Position numbers and translations under genes: made by a program. DNA of 64,000 bases from NCBI RefSeq assembly GCF_039534915.1, contig NZ_BAAAWE010000001.1, positions 4,712,001-4,776,000 on the forward strand. The letters run 5' to 3'. Positions 40,501 to 46,645 of this stretch are shown piece by piece. Source of the stretch: Streptomyces roseofulvus (GTDB lineage Bacteria; Actinomycetota; Actinomycetes; Streptomycetales; Streptomycetaceae). Below the pieces are notes generated by a model. The model saw only the letters and a list, made by a program, of their open reading frames with translations, was not told the DNA's origin and made no database searches. Within the stretch, counting starts at the first letter, position 1. Each line of letters opens with the position of its first letter.

Positions 40501-41235
40501 GCAGACGAGGCCGAGCCCGCCGGTCGGAGTGCCGGTCGCCGGGGCGGTGTCGTAACCGGTGCCGGGGATCTCCGTGCATTCCGGCCCCGGCATCAGGGGG
40601 ACGACGGAGAAGCGCAGCGAGTCCGCCCACGCGTCGTTGCGGACGCGGAGGGTGTAGGTGCCGGGGGCGAGCGGGCAGAGCTGCTCGCCGGCTTCGTCGC
40701 GCAGGCAGGACACCTGGGTGTCGCCCGAGAAGAAGGTGAGGTGGATGTTGGCGGCGCCCTCGCGCATGACGCGGTGCAGCCCCTGCTTCTCCGCCGTGAT
40801 GGTGAAGCAGGTCTCCTCGTCCGCTCCCAGAGTCACGGCGCCTGCGGGGTCTCCCGGCGCGCCGAGTGGGGTCAGCGGCAGCACGGGGCACGCGCCGGCC
40901 GTGGGCTCGGGCGTCGGGTCCGTCGGCGTCGGGTCGGTCGGCGTCGGGTCGGTCGGCGTCGACGGTTCCGGCGTCGACGGTGCCGGTGTCGGCGTCGGGT
41001 TCGTCGGCGTCGGGTCCGTCTCCGCGGGCGCCGCCGGCGGCGCTTCCGACGGCGTGGCCGCCGCGGGTGCCGAAGGCGCGGCCGTCGTCGGCGACGGCGT
41101 CGCCGCCAGGGCCGTCCCCGCCGGCAGCAGCGGGGCCGCGAGGGCCGCCAGCAGGGCGGGGACGAGGAGCAGGTTTCTGGTGGATCTCGGGTGCAGACGT
41201 CTGGATCTGCCGCGCGAGCGCGCGAAGTTCGGCAT
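37537..41235 (-). CDS. large secreted multi-domain protein with Ig-like repeats
   Basis: 1232 residues from ATG (MPNFARSRGRS), preceded by GGGGGAACGGAAGA; ATG at 41265 is possible. Signal peptide to ~43 (GTALA), then a Thr/Pro linker with TDPTP repeats (~60-108). About 800 residues of cysteine-paired beta-rich modules follow (ETCFTI..CLRDEAGEQLC; CTPIVPTVYG). A TIG-like domain (SVTPGTVGAGKITMKVTG) comes next, then three C-terminal repeats of ~90 residues each ending VTVTAxRxGH with SYAYQWxANGxAISGAT. No sortase motif or membrane anchor. Likely an adhesive or scaffolding exoprotein; function unknown. Confidence 0.9.
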   Translation of the reverse strand: MPNFARSRGRSRRLHPRSTRNLLLVPALLAALAAPLLPAGTALAATPSPTTAAPSAPAAATPSEAPPAAPAETDPTPTNPTPTPAPSTPEPSTPTDPTPTDPTPTDPTPEPTAGACPVLPLTPLGAPGDPAGAVTLGADEETCFTITAEKQGLHRVMREGAANIHLTFFSGDTQVSCLRDEAGEQLCPLAPGTYTLRVRNDAWADSLRFSVVPLMPGPECTEIPGTGYDTAPATGTPTGGLGLVCRAFRASVGDRITTDLRAGTSYLFSWITDDTGRRICPSPSSYGLPGCVLPQGTGGYRVLGDLSRAADPTAEYALRVRRLSNPAGCTPIVPTVYGTAAAQASPPSGCRSFTPPANRRYEIRSLNAAGWETGLEVYHQDGREISCTGLSGCVLAGGVTYALISEDLVELRDRVSAEGCTDDLVLSALYRGTLTAAGETDCLTLPAPQGSRLVLRPDAAVHLAVLDATGSRLCSVRDGDEATTCTLTGTAPHRLLVTHAVTAGPVGAYRILVDRGDTPGDCRVLPSGDFTDTTPGAGLTTGDGVFADCLTIPAADHSARELLQLRRTAGESVAALAVLDASGKWVCSLRSESGSAQEVCGLTPGVAHTVFFHGHDEPAEYAVIRRDVTATVGGCPSTPAAPVGGPSLEGSPGPVDFPRCRQVSASAADRLQLTVRGTHDAAETVVYDANGVAVCTESPETCAPTGSTRYQVVVTPHAGTALPAHRVDALRIGTGTVPAPECTRLSDVSHGFGPLTGTLSEQKSALCVVLPTASSDAFTLDFTPDTVHTAWPRAWLHDVATGVDSCERATGYGSPEYSCDLGGEAKTSLPTTLVIGLPDLAGAPSTPIRAEAVCTVYEGVCGLVPWTVTSVTPGTVGAGKITMKVTGTSLSSRTRVVVDEYTEPYAYYYGATSTTVSVAPDRRSMIVALDLTGAPTGRRLPLHVDSGRGVEHRPAPITVVDPLAPTGLPAVTGTAAVGAKVTAAPGPWSPVPEGYAYQWKANGVAISGATASAYTIPAALQGKQLTVTVTARKAGHPNATATSRAVTVKGVAPKPTTPPSLSGTVRVGSKVTAVVGSWSPVPTSYAYQWRADGVAISGATGSAYTPTAGVRGKKLSVTVTAHRTGHLSGSATTGAVTVGYGLAPKATTAPYLTGTVRVGYTLTLNRGTWTPAPTSYAYQWYANGRAISGATGTAFRLTSAQRGQAITVKVTAHRTGHVSGHAWTKATGAVVG
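40914..41030 (-). repeat. coding tandem repeat in Thr/Pro linker
   Basis: Degenerate 12- to 15-bp units (GTCGGCGTCGGGTCG on the + strand) encode TPTDP/TPEPS repeats between the signal peptide and first domain of the 1232-residue protein. They form a flexible wall-spanning-type linker, likely length-variable. Confidence 0.7.
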
Positions 41236-41310
41236 TCTTCCGTTCCCCCCGGAGCGGTGTGGCATATGCGGGCCACACTCTACGGGCGGGGTACGACGGC
41301 CACCGACCCG

Positions 41311-42096
41311 CTATCGCCCCTCGTACCGCGCCTCCCGCCGCTCCACGAAGCTCGCCACGCCCTCCTGCGCGTCGCGGGTCGTCATGTTCAGCTCCTGGGC
41401 CGTCGCCTCCGCCGCGAAGGCGGTCGCGCGGTCGACGTCCAGGGACGCGTTGACCAGCTGTTTCGTGAGGGCGAGGGCGCGGGTCGGGCCCTGGGCGAGG
41501 CGTTCCGCCCAGGCGCGGGCCGTCTTCTCCAGGTCGTCCGCCGGGACCACCCGGTTCACCAGTCCGAGCGCTCTCGCCTCCGCCGCCGGCAGCGCGTCGC
41601 CGAAGAACATCAGCTCCTTGGCGCGCTGCGGGCCGATCAGGCGGGGGAGGAGGTACGCGCCGCCGCCGTCGGGGACCAGGCCGCGGCGGGCGAACACCTC
41701 GACGAAGCGCGCGGACTCCGCAGCGAGCACCAGGTCGCAGGCGAACGCCAGGTGTGCGCCGATGCCCGCCGCCGTGCCGTTCACCGCCGCGATCACCGGC
41801 TTCTCGCAGTCCATGACGGCCGCGACGAAGCGCTGCGCGCCCTGCCGGATCATCCGGGCCACGTCACCGGCGACCCGGTCCCCGAGGGAGGGCGCGCCGC
41901 GCAGGTCCGCGCCCGCGCAGAAGCCCCGGCCGGTGGCGGTGATCACCACGCAGCGCACGGACGCGTCGGCGGACGCCTCCGCCAGCAGGGCGACGATCCG
42001 CTCCCGCTGGTCCCAGGTGACCGCGTTCATCGCCTCGGGGCGGTTGAGCGTGATCCACGAGACGCCGTTCTCGACCGTGTGCAGGACCTCGGACAT
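41311..42096 (-). CDS. enoyl-CoA hydratase/isomerase
   Basis: 261 residues. Crotonase fold: GRGFCAGADLRG (oxyanion hole), PVIAAVNGTAAGIGAHLAFA and EVFARRGLVPDGGGAYLLPR with an acidic residue at the PaaG-like position. It hydrates an enoyl-CoA produced by the acyl-CoA dehydrogenases. It lies 7 bp downstream of the acetate-CoA ligase-like gene on the same strand, so both are driven from the double operator D1/D2. Confidence 0.94.
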   Translation of the reverse strand: MSEVLHTVENGVSWITLNRPEAMNAVTWDQRERIVALLAEASADASVRCVVITATGRGFCAGADLRGAPSLGDRVAGDVARMIRQGAQRFVAAVMDCEKPVIAAVNGTAAGIGAHLAFACDLVLAAESARFVEVFARRGLVPDGGGAYLLPRLIGPQRAKELMFFGDALPAAEARALGLVNRVVPADDLEKTARAWAERLAQGPTRALALTKQLVNASLDVDRATAFAAEATAQELNMTTRDAQEGVASFVERREARYEGR

Positions 42097-42103
42097 GGGG
42101 CTC

Positions 42104-44326
42104 CTATCGGCAGACCGCGAGCGCGTCCAGCGCCACCGCGCCCTGGCCGCGCGGCAGCACCATCAGCGGGTTGATGTCGAGTTCGGCGAGGTCGCCGTCG
42201 AGTTCGAGGGCCATCCGCTGGACCCGGAGCACGACCTCGACCAGCGCGTCGACGTCGGCCGGCGGGGCGCCGCGCACGCCGTCGAGCAGCGCCCGGCCGC
42301 GCAGCTCGTCCAGCATCGAGCGGGCCTCGCGCTCCCCGAAGGGAGGGACGCGGACGGCGGTGTCGTTCAGGACCTCGACGAGGACGCCGCCGAGGCCGAC
42401 GGTGACCGTCGGGCCGAACAGGTCGTCGCGGGTCACCCCGACCACCATCTCGACGCCCTTCCCCACCATCTGGCAGACGAGGACGCCGTCGAGGTCGATC
42501 TGCTCGTAGCGGGCGATGTCGGTGAGGTCCCGGTAGGCGTCCCTGACCTGGCTCGCCGACGTCAACCCGACTTTCACCAGGCCCAGTTCCGTCTTGTGGG
42601 CGAGCTGCGCGCCGGACGCCTTCATCACCACCGGGTAGCCGACGAGCCCGGCGGCCCGGACGGCGGCCGCGGCGCTCGTCACCAGCTGCTCGCGCGGCAC
42701 GCGGATGCCGTACGCCCGCAGCAGCTGCTTCGCCGCGTGCTCGCTGAGCCGCTGCCCGGGCCGCATCAGCGCCTGCGCCTTGCGGAAGGACGGGGACGGG
42801 GTGCGGGGCGCCTCGTCGAAGGGGGAGCGGTAGCCGGCGGTGAAGCGGTGGTGGTCGAGGTACGCCTTCACCGCGCCGATGCAGTTGGCGAAGGTGCGGA
42901 AGGTGGCGACGCGGGAGGAGCCGAGGAGGGTGGTCCGGTAGGCGTCCTCGGTGCCGACGGGGGAGCCCCACACCACGCACACCAGCTTGTCGGTGGCCTC
43001 CGCGGCCTCCACCAGGTCCTGCGCCAGCTTGTCGCTCATGGGCGGGAAGGGGCCGGTGATGGGACAGACGAGCACGCCCACCGACGGGTCGGCGAGGATC
43101 GCGTCGATGATCTTCCGGCCGCGCCAGTCGCCGACCGGGTGGCCGCCGTTGTCGACGGGGTTGGCGACGTTCAGGTACTCCGGGATCCACTGGTGCAGCT
43201 CGTCCTGCTTCGCCCGCGGGAGCGTGGGCAGGGTCAGCCCGGCGGCCGTCGCGAGGTCGGCGAAGTGGGCGCCCGTGCCGCCGGAGATCGAGTAGACGAC
43301 GACTCCGTCGGCGAGCGGGCGGCGGGCGCGGGCGAGGAGGGCGGCGGTGTCCTGGAGCTGGTCGAGGCCGTCGACGCGGATCACCCCGAACTGCCGCATG
43401 GCCGCGTCCACCACCCGGTCCGCGCCGGTCAGCTTCCCGGTGTGCGAGGCGGCGGTGCGGGCCCCGGTCTCGGTCCTGCCGACCTTCACCGCCACCACCG
43501 GCACGCCCTCGCGGGCGGCGCGGTCCGCGGCGAGCAGGAAGGACCGGCCGTCCTTCAGCCCCTCCACGTACGCGGCGATGGCGCCGACCTCCGGGAGGGA
43601 GGCGAAGTACGAGAGGAAGTCGGCGGTCTCCAGGTCGGCCTCGTTGCCGGTCGGCGCCCAGTGGGAGAGCCGGACGCCCAGCTCCTGGAGGGTGAAGACG
43701 GGTCGGCCCTGGTGCCCGGACTGGGTGATGAGGGCGACGGCGGGGCCTTCGAGGTCGTCGCGGAAGCGCTCGAAGGCGTTGAGGTTGGTGTTGGGCCCGA
43801 GGAGCCGGATGCCGGTGCGCCGCACGGCCTCGGCGAGCCGTCGCTGCGCGGCTGCCCCGTCGGCGCCGGTCTCGGCGAAGCCGGAGGCGAAGGCGACCGC
43901 GAACCGCACCTCGGCCTCGCCGAGCTGCTCGATGACGGGCAGCGGGTCGGCGACCAGCAGGACGGCCAGGTCCACGGGCCCGGCCAGCTCCTTCACGGAG
44001 GGCACGCAGTCGATGCCGAACACGGCGGTACGGGTCGGGTGCACGGGGATCAGCTCGGCGCCGACCCGCTCGGCCCAGGCGAGCAGCTGTCTGGTGATGC
44101 CGGTGTTGGGCCGGCCCTCGGCGTCGGAGGCGCCGACGACGGCGACGGACCGGGGCCGGAAGAAGCGGTCGAGGTCGGGGACCTCGGCGTGCAGCGGCCG
44201 CCCGCTGACGTCCCGGTCGCCGGGTGCGGCGGCGTGCCCGTGGACGGCGGTGCGGGGCGACTCCCCGCAGGCCTCCACGCGGGCGCGCAGACCGGTGGTG
44301 AAGGTGCCGTGAGTCGATCCAAGCAT
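42104..44326 (-). CDS. single-chain ADP-forming acetate/acyl-CoA ligase
   Basis: 740 residues. The N-terminal CoA-binding domain has VAVVGASDAEGRPNTGI; middle succinyl-CoA-ligase-like domains contain ITQSGHQGRPVF and VAVKVGRTETG with an HTGKLTG phosphohistidine-loop-like segment; the C-terminal ATP-grasp part has GYPVVMKASGAQLAHKTELG and GVGGVLVEVLND-like loops. It interconverts acyl-CoA, ADP and Pi with acid, CoA and ATP, or acts as an acyl-CoA ligase. Operon with the enoyl-CoA hydratase; tandem CTGAC operators are 47-85 bp upstream. Confidence 0.9.
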   Translation of the reverse strand: MLGSTHGTFTTGLRARVEACGESPRTAVHGHAAAPGDRDVSGRPLHAEVPDLDRFFRPRSVAVVGASDAEGRPNTGITRQLLAWAERVGAELIPVHPTRTAVFGIDCVPSVKELAGPVDLAVLLVADPLPVIEQLGEAEVRFAVAFASGFAETGADGAAAQRRLAEAVRRTGIRLLGPNTNLNAFERFRDDLEGPAVALITQSGHQGRPVFTLQELGVRLSHWAPTGNEADLETADFLSYFASLPEVGAIAAYVEGLKDGRSFLLAADRAAREGVPVVAVKVGRTETGARTAASHTGKLTGADRVVDAAMRQFGVIRVDGLDQLQDTAALLARARRPLADGVVVYSISGGTGAHFADLATAAGLTLPTLPRAKQDELHQWIPEYLNVANPVDNGGHPVGDWRGRKIIDAILADPSVGVLVCPITGPFPPMSDKLAQDLVEAAEATDKLVCVVWGSPVGTEDAYRTTLLGSSRVATFRTFANCIGAVKAYLDHHRFTAGYRSPFDEAPRTPSPSFRKAQALMRPGQRLSEHAAKQLLRAYGIRVPREQLVTSAAAAVRAAGLVGYPVVMKASGAQLAHKTELGLVKVGLTSASQVRDAYRDLTDIARYEQIDLDGVLVCQMVGKGVEMVVGVTRDDLFGPTVTVGLGGVLVEVLNDTAVRVPPFGEREARSMLDELRGRALLDGVRGAPPADVDALVEVVLRVQRMALELDGDLAELDINPLMVLPRGQGAVALDALAVCR

Positions 44327-44372
44327 GGTTGCGCTCCGCCCTTCCGTGCAGGACGCGTCCCGGACAAGTGAC

Positions 44373-44387
44373 CTGACGCTCAGTCAG
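44373..44387. promoter_or_regulatory. CTGAC operator site D1
   Basis: CTGACGCTCAGTCAG, 47 bp upstream of the acetate-CoA ligase start. The left half matches the window consensus and the right half has CAGTCAG. Confidence 0.72.
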
Positions 44388-44396
44388 ATTACAGAA

Positions 44397-44411
44397 CTGA
44401 CGCCCAGTCAG
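44397..44411. promoter_or_regulatory. CTGAC operator site D2
   Basis: CTGACGCCCAGTCAG, differing from D1 at a single position and centred 24 bp from it, about two and a quarter DNA turns. Suggests two dimers, possibly cooperative. Confidence 0.72.
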
Positions 44412-44438
44412 GAATGGGGCGGTGTGCAGGAAGCGCGA

Positions 44439-44460
44439 AGACCCCGCCGGGGCGGGGTCT
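44439..44460 (-). terminator. terminator of the flavin monooxygenase gene
   Basis: AGACCCCGCC-gg-GGCGGGGTCT, perfect 10-2-10 hairpin, 12 bp downstream of the monooxygenase stop and just upstream of operator D2. Confidence 0.85.
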
Positions 44461-44472
44461 CGGGGCGGACGG

Positions 44473-45618
44473 CTACTTCGCGCGGGCGATCCGCCGCGCG
44501 ATCCGCTCCGCGTCGATGGCCAGCTCCCTCAGCATCCCGGAGATCGGGTTGGTGAAGCCGGTGAAGTAGAGCCCCGGGGCGTGCCGCGGACTGCGGGCGC
44601 CGCGCACGACCGGCCGGCCGCGCTCGTCGAGGACGTCGAGGTGGCCCACGAGGGGTTCGAGGGCGCGGCGGTAGCCGGTGGCGGCGATCACCGCGTCCGG
44701 GGCGATCCGGGTGCCGTCCGCGAGCACCACCTCGCGGCCGTCCAGGGCCTCGACGGCCGCCACGACCTCGACCTTCCCGGCTCGGAGGGCGGCGACGAGG
44801 CCGACGTCCTGGACGGCGATCGCGCCGTCCCGGATCCGGCTGGCGAGGCCGGTGTCCGGGCGGGGCAGCCCGTGGGCGGTGAGGTCGGGCGAGGCGAAGC
44901 GGGCGAGGCCGCGGCCCATCAGGTCCACCAGTCCGACCGGCAGCCGCCGGACGAGGATGCCGCTGCGCTGGGCGGGCCAGCCGGCGGTGGTGCGGCGGAG
45001 GATGTGCGGGGCGGTGCGGACGGCGATCCGGACCCGGCCCGCACCGCCCTCGGCGAGGTCGGCGGCGATCTCGGCGCCGGTGTTGCCGATGCCGACGACG
45101 AGCACGTCCTTCCCGGCGTACCGCTCCGGGTTCCGGTATTCGCGGGCGTGCACGAGGTCACCCTCGTACGTGTCGAGGCCGGGCCAGGCCGGCACGCGCG
45201 GGGTGTGGTTGTAGCCGGTGGCGACGACGACGGCCCGGCCGGTCAGCCGCCGCCCGCCGGTCGCGTGCAGCACCCAGCCGCCGGTGTCGTCCGCCGCGCG
45301 CTCGATCCGGTGCACCTCGACGCCGGTGACGACGTCCAGCTCGTGCTTCTCCGCGTACGCCTCCAGATAGCGGACCAGGTCGGCGCGGGCGACCCAGCGG
45401 CCGTACGCCCGGGGTATCCGCAGCCCGGGCAGCCCGGAGAGGCGCCGGGTGGTGTGCAGCCGCAGCCGGTCGTAGTGGCCGCGCCAGGAGGTGCCGACGG
45501 CCCCGGACTTCTCCAGGACGACGGCGCGGACGCCGCGGGCGCGCAGGGTGGCGGCGACCGCGAGCCCGCCGGGGCCGGCGCCGATGACGTACACCGGCTC
45601 TTGGGGGGTGGTGACCAT
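44473..45618 (-). CDS. flavin-dependent monooxygenase / NAD(P)-binding protein
   Basis: 381 residues from ATG (MVTTPQEPVYV). FAD-binding VIGAGPGGLAVAATL near the N-terminus; a second Rossmann motif VVGIGNTGAEIAADL at ~185; FMO/BVMO-like GDLVHAREYRN precedes it, and ATGYRRALEP lies near the end. The enzyme would oxygenate a ring or ketone using FAD and NADPH. Putative class B monooxygenase or CzcO-like; the exact FMO fingerprint is only partly present. Divergent from the DoxX gene across operator E, so probably in the same regulon. Confidence 0.87.
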   Translation of the reverse strand: MVTTPQEPVYVIGAGPGGLAVAATLRARGVRAVVLEKSGAVGTSWRGHYDRLRLHTTRRLSGLPGLRIPRAYGRWVARADLVRYLEAYAEKHELDVVTGVEVHRIERAADDTGGWVLHATGGRRLTGRAVVVATGYNHTPRVPAWPGLDTYEGDLVHAREYRNPERYAGKDVLVVGIGNTGAEIAADLAEGGAGRVRIAVRTAPHILRRTTAGWPAQRSGILVRRLPVGLVDLMGRGLARFASPDLTAHGLPRPDTGLASRIRDGAIAVQDVGLVAALRAGKVEVVAAVEALDGREVVLADGTRIAPDAVIAATGYRRALEPLVGHLDVLDERGRPVVRGARSPRHAPGLYFTGFTNPISGMLRELAIDAERIARRIARAK

Positions 45619-45732
45619 GAATGCTGAGCGTAATGACGTGTACACGCAGTAGGTCTCGGTCAAGAGGGAATTTCGGTTGCGAAACGGTCACGCGCACCGA
45701 CCCCTTGCGGAGGCCGGGGGCCCTGCGCTGAA

Positions 45733-45747
45733 CTGACGTACCGTCAG
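45733..45747. promoter_or_regulatory. CTGAC operator site E
   Basis: CTGACGTACCGTCAG (6-3-6 symmetry), flanked by A on both sides, 31 bp upstream of the DoxX start and 115 bp from the divergent monooxygenase start. Confidence 0.78.
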
Positions 45748-45778
45748 ATCTCTGGTGGCACGCCGAGGAGGACCATCC

Positions 45779-46228
45779 ATGCAGACCGTCTGGCTCACCG
45801 GCGCCGAATGGCTCGCCGTCCTCCGCATCGGCCTCGGCCTGTGGTGGCTGGAGAGCTGGCGCCACAAGGACCGCAAGGGCTGGTTCGAGCGCGGCACGGG
45901 CATCGCCTGGGCGGCGGACGTGGCCGGCAGGCACCGGTGGGCGGCGGTCCGCACCGGCTTCGAGACGGTCGTCGCCCCCCGCCCCAGGCTGATGGCGTAC
46001 GTCGTCGTCTACGCCGAACTCGCCCTGGGCCTCGGCCTGGTCACCGGCCTCCTCACCCCGGTCGCCCTCGTCGGCGGCCTCCTCCTCAACCTCCTCTACC
46101 TCGTGCTGATGATCCACGACTGGGCCGAGCAGGGGCAGAACGCGATGATGGCGCTGATCTCCCTGGTGGCCCTCTTCGCGATGTCCTGGCAGACCTGGTC
46201 CCTCGACTCCGCGATCGGACTCTTCTGA
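45779..46228 (+). CDS. DoxX-family membrane protein
   Basis: 149 residues from ATG with GAGGAGGACC at ideal spacing. Four hydrophobic segments (EWLAVLRIGLGLWWLESW, YVVVYAELALGLGLVTGLL, LVGGLLLNLLYLVLM, AMMALISLVALFAMSW) fit the DoxX/TQO-small-subunit topology. It probably takes electrons or stabilises a membrane oxidoreductase. TGATG overlap with the next gene places it in an operon with the OB-fold protein under operator E. Confidence 0.9.
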   Translation: MQTVWLTGAEWLAVLRIGLGLWWLESWRHKDRKGWFERGTGIAWAADVAGRHRWAAVRTGFETVVAPRPRLMAYVVVYAELALGLGLVTGLLTPVALVGGLLLNLLYLVLMIHDWAEQGQNAMMALISLVALFAMSWQTWSLDSAIGLF

Positions 46229-46626
46229 TGACGGCCACACCGGACATCGACGCCTTCACCCGCCCCTACTGGGACGCCGCCGCCGAGGGCCGCCTCCTGA
46301 TCCGCCGCTGCCGCGCCTGCGCCCGCCCCCACCACTACCCCCGCGAGTTCTGCCCCCACTGCTGGAGCGAGGACGTGGTGTGGGAGCGGGCGAGCGGCCG
46401 CGCCACGCTCCACACCTGGTCCGTCGTCCACCGCAACGACCTCCCGCCCTTCGGCGACCGCGTCCCCTACGTGGCGGCCGTGGTCGACCTCGCGGAGGGC
46501 CCCCGCATGATGACGGAGGTGGTGGACGTCCCGGAGCCGGACCTCCGCGTGGACATGGAGCTGCGGGTCGCCTTCCGCACCGGGGACGACGGGGTCGCGG
46601 TGCCCGTCTTCACGGCCGCCTCGTAG
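46228..46626 (+). CDS. OB-fold zinc-ribbon protein (DUF35, thiolase accessory)
   Basis: 132 residues. N-terminal zinc ribbon CRACARPHHYPREFCPHC (C-x2-C...C-x2-C) followed by an OB-fold domain with GRATLHTWSVVH, VPYVAAVVDL and GVAVPVFTAA. DUF35 proteins bind acyl-CoA and work with thiolase-like enzymes or hydratases in sterol and fatty-acid catabolism (for example Ltp2/ChsH). Its partner thiolase is not in the window. Adds to the acyl-CoA breakdown theme of this region. Confidence 0.92.
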   Translation: MTATPDIDAFTRPYWDAAAEGRLLIRRCRACARPHHYPREFCPHCWSEDVVWERASGRATLHTWSVVHRNDLPPFGDRVPYVAAVVDLAEGPRMMTEVVDVPEPDLRVDMELRVAFRTGDDGVAVPVFTAAS

Positions 46627-46645
46627 ACGCGCGGGGCGGGTCGAC

